A stretch of DNA of 26,675 nt. Source: DATGKD01 sp035294855 (lineage in GTDB: Bacteria > Actinomycetota > Acidimicrobiia > Acidimicrobiales > UBA8190). Made by a program: the position numbers and the translations under genes. Location: contig DATGKD010000083.1 of assembly GCA_035294855.1 (NCBI GenBank), positions 1 to 26,675 on the forward strand. Direction: 5' to 3'. How positions within the stretch are numbered: position 1 is the first letter of the stretch; each line of letters begins with the position of its first letter. The notes beneath the pieces are model-generated. The model had not been told where the DNA came from, did not search any database, and saw nothing but the letters and a program-made list of their open reading frames with translations. Shown one piece after another: positions 1 through 6,754 of this stretch.

Positions 1-30
1 CGGGGTGAGTGGAGCGTTACGGTGGGACAC
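1..30 (-). CDS. IS481-family transposase, N-terminal fragment cut by the window edge
   Basis: Ten codons read GTG-TCC-CAC-CGT-AAC-GCT-CCA-CTC-ACC-CCG, giving MSHRNAPLTP. I recognise this as the usual N-terminus of actinobacterial IS481-family DDE transposases, where an HTH domain and an integrase core follow. A GGAGG ribosome-binding site lies 7 bases before the GTG. The rest of the gene is outside the window. The assignment rests on a short but characteristic peptide plus the leader structure. Confidence 0.7.
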   Translation of the reverse strand, partial: MSHRNAPLTP

Positions 31-91
31 GAAGACCTCCGGGTTGGCGTGCTGGATTCGACACCTGCACACCTACTTCCGGAGGTCTTCG
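30..91 (-). repeat. 13-bp inverted repeat enclosing the transposase ribosome-binding site
   Basis: CGAAGACCTCCGG at 30-42 and CCGGAGGTCTTCG at 79-91 are perfect inverted copies separated by 36 bp. On the transposase mRNA the 3' arm contains the GGAGG Shine-Dalgarno and the first base of the GTG start. A folded stem would therefore hide the translation start. Confidence 0.75.
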
Positions 92-137
92 TTTTGGTGG
101 ATCCTCACGGCGTCAACAACGTCCGTGGGAAGTACAG

Positions 138-641
138 CTAGTCCGCGTTGGCGGTTAGCACTCTCTCGATCATGGTGAAGTTCGACGTTCCCCCGAATGT
201 CGCGCTCACCCCGACGTCGCCGGTCTTGAAGGTGGTCCCGAAGTCGTCGCCCTCGCCGTCGTTGTTGAACTCGAAGTGCGACGTTCCACTGTCGGCCGGA
301 ACCGTCGCCCAGACGGTCTGGGTCCAACCCTTGCAGATGAACGATGACACGTAGATGTGGCCCGCACTGTCGTTGGTCGACAGGTCCTGATCAGCCTCGA
401 CGTAGAGATAGTTGTTGTCGCCGGCCGGGCACTGGGCGGCGACCTTCACCTTCAGGTCGCCCGTCGTGGTGACCTCTGCCTCATCGATCCGAATGTTGGT
501 CGCCGTCGATCTCGACGCCGCCGAGGCGCCGCTGACGCCGAGGGCGGGCACTGCCGCGACTCCCAGGGCTGCCGCCCCTGCCGCCAGTGCGAAACCCCAG
601 CGCCGCGAGGCGAAAAGCGTTCCGAACTTGATCCGACTCAT
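138..641 (-). CDS. Secreted protein of unknown function
   Basis: This encodes 167 aa. The ATG at 641 is preceded by AGGGAG and begins a typical signal peptide: a basic start (MSRIKF...RR), a hydrophobic run at about residues 16-38, and an Ala-rich cleavage region near ASA-AS at about 40-44. The reading frame is open further upstream, but that part does not look like protein. The mature part is acidic, Gly/Thr/Asn rich and has two cysteines, perhaps a disulfide; it looks beta-rich. I recognise no family. The stop codon lies directly against the IS481 end, so the element inserted immediately behind the gene, or possibly supplied its last codons. The gene appears to stand alone. Confidence 0.7.
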   Translation of the reverse strand: MSRIKFGTLFASRRWGFALAAGAAALGVAAVPALGVSGASAASRSTATNIRIDEAEVTTTGDLKVKVAAQCPAGDNNYLYVEADQDLSTNDSAGHIYVSSFICKGWTQTVWATVPADSGTSHFEFNNDGEGDDFGTTFKTGDVGVSATFGGTSNFTMIERVLTANAD

Positions 642-1066
642 ATTTTGCACATCTCCCTTTGTCCCCCCGGCGCCGAATGCGCCGCGATTGGCTGTCTCGC
701 GCCCAACGGGAGAACAGACAATGCCTGCATCCCGCCAAGGCATTGGCCCCCGAGATGGGAGCACGACTCAGCCGGGCTGATCGTTAGCAACGGGTATCAA
801 TACGACGCCTCCGTGCCCCCAACTCTCGGTCAACTGAACGAGGTCAGTAGGACAAGTCGACCGGACGCCGCCTGTTCATCGGGAGAGAACTGAGATGCCC
901 TTGACAGAACGACACGCGGGACTGAAGTAGCGACCCTGCATTCAGTATTCGGCGATCCGGTGTCCCATCGGGGGTCCCCAGAGGGCGACCGATATGTGGA
1001 GATATGCCGGTAATCCTCGATGCTTCCGGGGATCCTTCTGTCAAGGGCGGGACATGGTTTTCGAGG
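642..1066. other. Gene-free interval with inverted repeats
   Basis: I see no credible gene here. The stretch must hold the promoter of the leftward secreted-protein gene. An 8-bp inverted repeat, CAATGCCT (719-726) and AGGCATTG (738-745) with an 11-bp spacer, lies about 80 bp upstream of that gene's start and could be an operator. The 897-1048 part is bounded by a second, longer inverted repeat listed separately. Confidence 0.5.
897..1048. repeat. 152-bp noncoding segment bounded by 13-bp inverted repeats
   Basis: GCCCTTGACAGAA at 897-909 is repeated perfectly inverted as TTCTGTCAAGGGC at 1036-1048. The inside is noncoding. The layout resembles a small MITE-like element, but no flanking direct repeat is visible. 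Each arm also contains TTGACA, so the pair could alternatively be two outward- or inward-facing promoter elements. Confidence 0.5.
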
Positions 1067-1621
1067 TCAGTCCCAGAGGCCGACGGGAGCGTCGCCCAGC
1101 CGGAAGTGGCCCGGCAAGAGCTCGCCCGAGCTGGCCCGCTCGATGCGTCGTCGCATGCCTTCGCTCAGCGTGTCGGCCTTGATCATCTCGATGAACAGCG
1201 CGGTGGCGTTGCCGACGTCGAAGAAGTCTCGCTGCCACGACCACTGCCAGTCCCCCGCGTACCGGAACCAGCTGCCGCCGATCCCCGGCACCTCGTAAGG
1301 GCTTCCGTCGGAGCGCGCGCTATCGGCGATCTGCTTCCAGAGCCCGATCACCTCGCCCTGGACCGGGTCGATGAGCACCTTCTGATACGGGTACTTCCAG
1401 CCGTCGAGTCCCCCCATCTCGAGGCCGAGCGCGATGTCGCGGATCTCGTCCCGGCCGACGACCATGAACTCCTCGTTCGGACCGAGGTTCCAGCCGTAGG
1501 TGGCATCTGCGGTGTACATGGCAGCCATCGGCTTCCAGTCACCAGCGGCTTCGGCCTGTCGGTTGGCGGCGAGCCACCGCTCGACCATTTCGGCCAGCTC
1601 CTCGTACGGGTACGACGCCAC
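1067..1621 (-). CDS. NTF2-fold (SnoaL-like) protein
   Basis: This encodes 184 aa, starting at GTG (1621) behind a strong GAGGAG ribosome-binding site. The N-terminal helix followed by AAMYTADATYGW, the GRDEIRD segment and a Trp/Tyr-rich core (WSWQRDFFDV) are typical of SnoaL-like, NTF2-fold proteins of the ketosteroid isomerase/limonene epoxide hydrolase superfamily. These are small cone-shaped pockets that act as isomerases, cyclases, hydrolases or binding proteins. It is the last gene of the leftward operon, 24 bp after the ferredoxin. The M. tuberculosis gene at the same place (Rv0762c, from memory) has a similar length. The cone pocket fits a hydrophobic intermediate of the P450 pathway, but the actual reaction is unknown. 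Confidence 0.8.
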   Translation of the reverse strand: MASYPYEELAEMVERWLAANRQAEAAGDWKPMAAMYTADATYGWNLGPNEEFMVVGRDEIRDIALGLEMGGLDGWKYPYQKVLIDPVQGEVIGLWKQIADSARSDGSPYEVPGIGGSWFRYAGDWQWSWQRDFFDVGNATALFIEMIKADTLSEGMRRRIERASSGELLPGHFRLGDAPVGLWD

Positions 1622-1645
1622 AGCTCCTCCTCGTGCTCGACGGCT

Positions 1646-1840
1646 TCAGTCGTCTTCGATCCGCAGCGCGCCCGTCGGGCAGAAGCGGACGGCCTGCTCG
1701 ACGCGGTCCCTGGCCGACCCCGGAGGCGAATCGTCCAGGATCGTGAGCTCGCCCTTCTTCGACACCGAGAAGACCTCGGGCGCCTCGGACTCGCACACGC
1801 CGTGACCCTGGCACAGGCCCCGGTCGACGACGACCTTCAC
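1646..1840 (-). CDS. 3Fe-4S ferredoxin, electron donor to CYP51
   Basis: This encodes 64 aa. Cysteines at about residues 10 and 16 (CQGHGVC) and 54 (FCPTGAL) give the three-cysteine pattern of actinobacterial single-cluster 3Fe-4S ferredoxins, with His replacing the fourth cysteine. Such proteins pass electrons from a ferredoxin reductase to P450s in the cytoplasm. The GTG start overlaps the CYP51 stop (GTGA), so the two are translationally coupled and probably made in matched amounts. The same pairing occurs in mycobacteria (Rv0763c next to cyp51). No reductase gene is present in the window. A longer open frame upstream is an artefact of overlap with CYP51. Confidence 0.93.
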   Translation of the reverse strand: MKVVVDRGLCQGHGVCESEAPEVFSVSKKGELTILDDSPPGSARDRVEQAVRFCPTGALRIEDD

Positions 1841-3240
1841 GTCGATCCCCGGACTCGGTAGTGCACCGCGCACGGCTGGGCCAGCTGGACGACCATCTTC
1901 GAATGGTCGTTGCGGTAGGTGTCGGGAGGCTGGGCGAGCTCGAACTCCCAGCCGCGCAACAGCACCGAGAAGATGGCTTTCAACTGCATCATGGCGAACG
2001 GCGCGCCGACACATCGGTGTCTCCCCGCCCCGAACGGAATCCACGTCCACGGGTTGGCGCGGTCCTCCGACCGGGGCTCGAGGTAGCGATCGGGAACGTA
2101 CGCGTCCGGGTCGGAAAACGACTCGGGCAGCCGGTTCGACACCGACAGGCTCGCACCCACGAGCTTGCCGGGCGCGATCCGGAAACCATCGAACTCCAGC
2201 TCTTCCTTGGCTACACGCAGGACGATGATGAGCGGGGGGTGGAGGCGCAGCGCCTCCTTGACGGCGGCCTCGAGGCGGGGCATCTCCCGCAGCGCCTGGT
2301 AGCTGATCTCGGCACCACCGGCGTCCTCGGCCCTTTCGACAGCGAGGGCGTCGAGCTCGGCGACGACCGGCCGGAGTGTCTCGGGGTGGCGGAGCAGCTC
2401 GATCAGCGTCCACGCCGCGGTACCGGAGGTCGTGTGGTGGCCGGCGAACATCATCGAGATGAACATGCCGGTCACCTCGTCAGTGGAGAAGCGGGGGTTG
2501 CCGTCGTCGTCCTTCACGGACATGAGGACGTCCAAGAGGTCGCGGTCGTCCTCGTCGGTCGACGGTTGCTCGGTCGGCTCCGGGCTCGAGGCGCGCTTGT
2601 CCATGATTGCCTGGACGAGCTCGACGAGCCCTCGGCGCGCCGCGTCGCGGCGTGCGAAGCTCTCGATCGGCGCGTAGGGGTCGACGTACGCGATGGCGTC
2701 GGTGCCCCGTTCGAGGTCGTGGTACAGCTGGGCGAACCGCCGATCGAGCTCCCGGCGGAACTTCGTCCCGATGAGACAGGCCGACGAGGTGTAGATGGTG
2801 AGCTCGGCGAACCAGGCGAGCAGGTCGATTGTGCCCGCCTCGCCCCAGTCGGCCACCAAGGCCTTCACCTCGCGCTCGATGGTGGCGGCGTGGCCGCGCA
2901 TGAACTTGTCGCGCAGGGCCTGGTTGTGAAGCATCTCACGGCGCCGCTCGGGCGGGGCGTCGAAGACGACCCCTGTCCCGAAGATCGGCGTCATAAAGGG
3001 GTACGCCTCCGCTTGGTCGAGCGAGTCCTCGGGGGCTCGGAAGAAGAACTCGTTGGCCGACGCGCCGGTGAGGAGCACCACGTCACGATCCGCCAGGCGG
3101 AACTGCCCGACATCCCCGCACTCGTCGCGCACCCGCTGCATGAGCCCGATGGGGTCCTGGCGGAGCTCGTCGAGGTGCCCGTGTTCCGATTCGCCGCCGG
3201 ACACGAGCGGCGGTTCGCGCCGCGTGATGGACGTCGTCAT
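1837..3240 (-). CDS. cyp51: Sterol 14-alpha-demethylase, cytochrome P450 family CYP51
   Basis: This encodes 467 aa, a soluble bacterial P450. It follows M. tuberculosis CYP51 closely from memory: DPIGLMQRVRDECGDVG, AYPFMTPIFG, ELTIYTSSACLIG, HDLERGTDAIAYVDPYAPIE and NDHSKMVVQLAQP. I-helix AGHHTT is at about 266-271, ExxR (EALR) at about 329-332, and heme signature FGAGRHRCVG has its Cys ligand at about 410. The enzyme removes the 14-alpha methyl of sterol precursors in three O2-dependent steps. The ATG at 3240 overlaps the SDR stop (ATGA) and has a GGAGGGA ribosome-binding site. It is a little longer than the mycobacterial protein because of an acidic insert near residues 218-232. The true substrate in bacteria lacking de novo sterols is unresolved. 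Confidence 0.96.
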   Translation of the reverse strand: MTTSITRREPPLVSGGESEHGHLDELRQDPIGLMQRVRDECGDVGQFRLADRDVVLLTGASANEFFFRAPEDSLDQAEAYPFMTPIFGTGVVFDAPPERRREMLHNQALRDKFMRGHAATIEREVKALVADWGEAGTIDLLAWFAELTIYTSSACLIGTKFRRELDRRFAQLYHDLERGTDAIAYVDPYAPIESFARRDAARRGLVELVQAIMDKRASSPEPTEQPSTDEDDRDLLDVLMSVKDDDGNPRFSTDEVTGMFISMMFAGHHTTSGTAAWTLIELLRHPETLRPVVAELDALAVERAEDAGGAEISYQALREMPRLEAAVKEALRLHPPLIIVLRVAKEELEFDGFRIAPGKLVGASLSVSNRLPESFSDPDAYVPDRYLEPRSEDRANPWTWIPFGAGRHRCVGAPFAMMQLKAIFSVLLRGWEFELAQPPDTYRNDHSKMVVQLAQPCAVHYRVRGST

Positions 3241-4055
3241 CGCTCTCCCTCCCCTGGTCGAGGGGACCGACCTTCGCCACCTCGTGCGACGGGTGCGACC
3301 GGTTGCACTTCCACCATGGACAGGTGCGTTCCCGGGGGCATCTCCACCACGGTCCGCACGGCACGCGCGACGGCGGCGGGGTCGAGGAAGTGGTGGTGAC
3401 GCGCCACCCCCCAGCGGATCCACTCCTGCAGGACCTCCGTCGTCGCCTCGGGGTCCCAGTCGCTGCCCATTTCGGTCAGCGTCTGGCCCGGTTGCACGAT
3501 CGACACGCGGACCCCTGTGGACTCGAGCTCCATCTGCAGCGTGCGGGCGTAACCTTCGAGTCCCCACTTGGACGCCACGTACGCGCTCGTACGCACTCTC
3601 GGGAACCTCACGACTTCGGACGTGACCACCACGACGTCACCACGTCGGCGCGCGACCATCGATGGGACGAACGACGCCACCAGGCGGTGGGTGCCGGTGA
3701 GGTTGACGGCGACCGTCGCCGCGAATTCGTCCGGCGAGGGCTCGACCGCCGAGTCGGGGACGCTGCGGCCCGCGGCGCACACCACGATGTCGACGTCGCC
3801 GACCGCATCCCGAGCCGACTTGGCGAAGGCGTCGACCGAAGGCGGATCGGCAAGGTCGAGGTGGAAAGCGTGGGCCTCACCGCCCGCGGCCTCGATCTCG
3901 GCCGCCGTCTGGGCGAGGCGGTCACCGCGACGGCCGCCGATCGCCAGGGGATGTCCGGCCGCCGCCAGCGCGATCGCTGAGGCCCGGCCGATGCCCGACG
4001 ACGCCCCGGTGACGACAGCGGGCCGACGCTCAGGATGCGGCTCGAAGCGGGGCAC
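3237..4055 (-). CDS. Short-chain dehydrogenase/reductase
   Basis: This encodes 272 aa. A Rossmann TGASSGIG is at about 16-23, GRR (NADP-type basic residues) at about 41-43, catalytic Ser near 146, and YxxxK at Tyr159/Lys163. It is a classical SDR, expected to interconvert an alcohol and a ketone on a lipid substrate in the cytoplasm. The C-terminus is a charged, proline- and glycine-rich tail of about 20 residues. The GTG start follows AAAGGA at 11 bases. It sits 17 bp after the CYP123-like gene and overlaps the CYP51 start. It corresponds to Rv0765c by position. Whether it oxidises the product of one of the flanking P450s is inference. Confidence 0.92.
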   Translation of the reverse strand: MPRFEPHPERRPAVVTGASSGIGRASAIALAAAGHPLAIGGRRGDRLAQTAAEIEAAGGEAHAFHLDLADPPSVDAFAKSARDAVGDVDIVVCAAGRSVPDSAVEPSPDEFAATVAVNLTGTHRLVASFVPSMVARRRGDVVVVTSEVVRFPRVRTSAYVASKWGLEGYARTLQMELESTGVRVSIVQPGQTLTEMGSDWDPEATTEVLQEWIRWGVARHHHFLDPAAVARAVRTVVEMPPGTHLSMVEVQPVAPVARGGEGRSPRPGEGER

Positions 4056-4072
4056 GCGAGTCGGTCCTTTGT

Positions 4073-5308
4073 TCAGCGGGGCGTGACCGACGTCGGCAGT
4101 GACGCGAAGCCGCGCACGTTGATGGAGTGCACGCGCTGGGCGCCCGCCGCGTCGACGTCATAGTCGGCCACCCGGGTGACGAGCTCCTCCAGCCCAACGC
4201 GCGCTTCGAGGCGGGCCAGTGCTGCGCCCAGGCAGAAATGGCGGCCGCTGCCGAAGCTGACGAGCTTCGTCGTGTCCCGGGCCAGGTCGTAGCGGTCGGC
4301 CCCGGGGAACACCGACTCGTCGCGGTTGGCCGAGCCCACGAGCAGCAGGACCCGGGAGGAGTCGGGCAGGACCGTGCCGAGCAGCTCGACCTCCCCGGTC
4401 GTGACCCGCAACAGCATCTGGCTGGACGTGTCGAACCGCAGGGTCTCCTCGATCCAGTTAGGGACACGCGTCCGATCGTCGAAGACGGTCGCCCGTTGGT
4501 CTGGGAACCGCCACGCCCAGTACCAGGCGTTCGCCAACAGCTTGGTGGTGGTCTCGTTCCCCGCCACCGTCATGAGGAACAGGAACGAGATGACCTCGTC
4601 GTCGGTCAGGCGGTCACCATCCACGTCAGCGCCCAGCAGCGCGGACGTGAGGTCCTCGGAGGGCGTCTTCCGGCGGCCGTCGACCATGTCGCCGAAGTAG
4701 CCCGCCAGCTGCAGCGCCGCGGCGACACCCTCGGGGGGGACGTCGAACACGCCCTCGGCCCGGTGCACGAGGAGGTCGGCCAGTCGCCGGAGCTCAGTAC
4801 GGTCGGCGGGCGGTACGCCCAGCATCTCCGAGATGACGTCCATGGGGAGGCGGCCGGCGAAGTCCGCCACGAAGTCGAAGGCTCTCCGGTCGAGGGCGGC
4901 TTCCAGGTGCTCGAGTGCGATGGCCCGCACCCGCGGCTCGAGCCCGGCCACCCGCCGCGGCGTGAACGCCTTGGACACGAGCGCGCGCATCCGAGTGTGG
5001 CGCGGGGGGTCCATGGCCAGGAACGACATGGCGCGATGTGCCTCCGGACCGTACGCCGCGGGGTCCAGCGACACGCCGAAACGGTTGGAGAGCTGACGGG
5101 GGTTGCGGAAGGCGTCCAGGACGTCGCCGTGACGTGACAGCGCCCAGAAGTCGAGCTCGTCGTTCCGGTAGAGCGGCGCTTCGGCCCGCAGCCGCGCGTA
5201 GGTCGGATAGGGATCCTCGTGGATGGCGTAGTCGTACGGGCTGTACCGGAGAGATGGCTGGGGGTCGCTTTGCGGCATCGGCGGCGGCGCGGTGCGGGGG
5301 GTCGTCAT
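4073..5308 (-). CDS. Cytochrome P450, CYP123-like by position
   Basis: This encodes 411 aa. I-helix AGNETT is at about 249-254, ExxR (ETLR) at about 288-291, and the heme-binding motif FGSGRHFCLG has its Cys at about 359. An N-terminal YSPYDYAIHEDPYPTYARLR segment is typical of soluble class I bacterial P450s. The normal acid-alcohol pair of the I-helix is E-T instead of D-T. The ATG start overlaps the TetR stop (ATGA). Its place between the TetR and SDR genes matches cyp123 (Rv0766c) of M. tuberculosis; I assign it by synteny rather than by measured identity. It likely shares the ferredoxin with CYP51. Substrate unknown. Confidence 0.93.
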   Translation of the reverse strand: MTTPRTAPPPMPQSDPQPSLRYSPYDYAIHEDPYPTYARLRAEAPLYRNDELDFWALSRHGDVLDAFRNPRQLSNRFGVSLDPAAYGPEAHRAMSFLAMDPPRHTRMRALVSKAFTPRRVAGLEPRVRAIALEHLEAALDRRAFDFVADFAGRLPMDVISEMLGVPPADRTELRRLADLLVHRAEGVFDVPPEGVAAALQLAGYFGDMVDGRRKTPSEDLTSALLGADVDGDRLTDDEVISFLFLMTVAGNETTTKLLANAWYWAWRFPDQRATVFDDRTRVPNWIEETLRFDTSSQMLLRVTTGEVELLGTVLPDSSRVLLLVGSANRDESVFPGADRYDLARDTTKLVSFGSGRHFCLGAALARLEARVGLEELVTRVADYDVDAAGAQRVHSINVRGFASLPTSVTPR

Positions 5309-5928
5309 GGCGTGCCCTCGAGGAGCGCCCGGGCCACGTCGCCCAACGCCCTGGGTAGGTCGGCGAACGCGATGTGGCCCAAGCCCGACCAGAGCATGGC
5401 GCCCGAATAGGCCAGGTCGAGGGCGGCGAGCACCGCCGGGTCGCACCCGTCACCGAGCGCTCCGCCCAGCCGGCGGTGGACCTCGGCGCCGAAACGCACG
5501 CGCAGCGCGCGCACCTCGGGCCCGCTCCCGAGCAGAGCCGAGGTGCAGGCCGCGGCGAGCTGGCTGTCGTCGGACACGAACAGCGACAGCGCACGCAGCT
5601 CCGCAGCCACGCGGTCGAGCGAGTTCGCCCCGGGAGCGTGCGTGACCTCCGGCAGATCGGCCATCTTCCGCCACAGGACCTCGGCCAACAAGTGGTCCTT
5701 CGAGGCGAAGTACGTATACGCCGTGGCGGGGGCGACACCGGCGCAGCGGGCCGCGCCCCGCACCGTCGTCGCGTCGTATCCGCCGCGGCGCGCCTCGTCT
5801 TCAGCCGCGTCCACGATGCGGTCGACGATGGCTGCTTGCTTCGGGGTGAGGCGGCGGCGCGTCGCCTCAGCTGCACGCGCCGCGGGAGTGCCCTCGGCCT
5901 GGCCGTCGTCGCCGGGCCAGTCGCTCAC
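5305..5928 (-). CDS. TetR-family transcriptional regulator
   Basis: This encodes 207 aa. The N-terminal DNA-binding domain spans about residues 30-80, with the recognition HTH at about 54-75 (TTVRGAARCAGVAPATAYTYF) and the usual KDHLLAEV continuation. The C-terminal ligand domain is all-helical and variable. I chose GTG 5928, 11 bp after the stop of the preceding gene; the frame stays open far upstream but as a shadow of that gene. It corresponds to Rv0767c by position. It is likely a repressor of the divergent locus that responds to a hydrophobic ligand, acting on the palindrome at 6721-6736. Confidence 0.9.
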   Translation of the reverse strand: MSDWPGDDGQAEGTPAARAAEATRRRLTPKQAAIVDRIVDAAEDEARRGGYDATTVRGAARCAGVAPATAYTYFASKDHLLAEVLWRKMADLPEVTHAPGANSLDRVAAELRALSLFVSDDSQLAAACTSALLGSGPEVRALRVRFGAEVHRRLGGALGDGCDPAVLAALDLAYSGAMLWSGLGHIAFADLPRALGDVARALLEGTP

Positions 5929-5939
5929 TGCCCGGACGG

Positions 5940-6704
5940 TCAAGGCGCGTCCGGTTCGGGCACTGGCTGGTCGGGGACGTGTGGCGTGCCGTCGCGCATG
6001 GGTGGGAACGCAAAGGTGGCTGCCGTGGTGCCCGCGGTGATGCGCGTGATGTCCGCCTCCTCGAGGGTCTCGGTGTCGGCGTCGATCACGACCTCCCAGC
6101 GACAGTGAGGGACGCGGTCCGAAGGCACGCGAGGAGGACGGTGCACGGGCCGGATGCGCGCTTTGGGGTTCACCGCCTGGGCGGTGACGTCGAACGTCCC
6201 GTCCTCGATGTGGTGGCACATGCCCGTGACCATGCGCTCGCCCCACGGCTCGGCATCCATGAGCGCACCGCAGTGCGCCAGCTCGAAGTAACCGTGTCGA
6301 TCGTCGACGACCTCGTACCGCACGTCCATGTAGTGATGAGGGAAGCCGGGGTCGAGCTGGAGCACCTTGAAGATGGCGGCGACGTCGTCCCCCTTCACGC
6401 GCATGACGTCGCGAAGGCGCCTGCCGTAGACCGGGCTCGCGCCGCGCCATTCCTCGATGGCCAGCTCGTTGACGGCATCGCCGCCGTAGCGCATGCCGAT
6501 CGCGGCGCACATGGACCGGTCGAGCAAGTGGACGATCAGAGCGAACTCGCGAACCAGGCGGACGAGGGCCTCTTTCGAGAGGTCCTCGTACCGAAAGTCA
6601 GGGTCGAAGGGCCCCGAGTAATCAGGACGCCCACCACCGTCGTCGGCCCGATCGGCCCCCACGGCCTCGCCCGGGCCGCGGTCCTCGCCGTTGCCTGCCA
6701 CCAC
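5940..6704 (-). CDS. Conserved protein of unknown function, first gene of the CYP51 operon
   Basis: This encodes 254 aa. An acidic, Gly-rich N-terminus of about 28 residues precedes a folded region: a helical part (YEDLSKEALVRLVREF) followed by a probable alpha/beta part rich in Cys and His (FELAHCGALMD, MCHHIEDGTFDVT, then NPKARIRPVHRPPRVP and PHCRWEVVID). It is probably soluble and cytoplasmic. I do not recognise the family with certainty. The Cys/His-rich end recalls DUF-type proteins related to aminothiazoline-carboxylate hydrolases, but that is a weak guess. Two GTG codons start the frame; GTG 6704 was used. It is co-directional with, and 11 bp from, tetR, and has no counterpart that I recall in the M. 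tuberculosis block. Confidence 0.8.
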   Translation of the reverse strand: MVAGNGEDRGPGEAVGADRADDGGGRPDYSGPFDPDFRYEDLSKEALVRLVREFALIVHLLDRSMCAAIGMRYGGDAVNELAIEEWRGASPVYGRRLRDVMRVKGDDVAAIFKVLQLDPGFPHHYMDVRYEVVDDRHGYFELAHCGALMDAEPWGERMVTGMCHHIEDGTFDVTAQAVNPKARIRPVHRPPRVPSDRVPHCRWEVVIDADTETLEEADITRITAGTTAATFAFPPMRDGTPHVPDQPVPEPDAP

Positions 6705-6754
6705 AACCCCAGACTACAGTCCAGACACCTGTCTGGCTAGAGGGGTTTCTTGCT
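6705..6754. promoter_or_regulatory. Divergent promoter with TetR-type operator palindrome
   Basis: These 50 bp separate the leftward and rightward operons and must hold both promoters. CCAGACACCTGTCTGG at 6721-6736 is an inverted repeat with 7-bp arms and a 2-bp centre; a further half-site CCAGACT lies at 6709-6715. CAGACA-N2-TGTCTG is a typical shape for TetR-family operators, and a tetR gene lies in the leftward operon. One repressor bound here could control both arms. An outer AACCCC/GGGGTT pair (6705-6710, 6742-6747) frames the site. The short spacing suggests at least one leaderless or near-leaderless transcript. Confidence 0.65.

Larger units (their letters stand above)
1..136 (-). mobile_element. 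IS481-family insertion sequence, 5' end only
   Basis: The left edge of the window is the beginning of an IS481-type element running leftward out of the window. It consists of the first ten transposase codons and about 100 bp of leader. The outer terminus is not certain. IS481-family ends usually start with TGT, and on the minus strand a TGT is found at 118 and another at 136, just before the stop codon of the neighbouring gene, so the boundary lies in 118-136. The other end is outside the window, so no target duplication can be checked. Confidence 0.7.

Noticed and set aside
1861..3399. 512-aa open frame opposite CYP51 and the SDR
   Set aside because: It is a high-GC shadow of two strongly supported genes; its composition is Arg/Gly/Val rich with no domain.
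5929..6510. N-terminal extension of the TetR frame up to 6510
   Set aside because: It overlaps the unknown gene in another frame and is not protein-like; TetR proteins begin close to the HTH.
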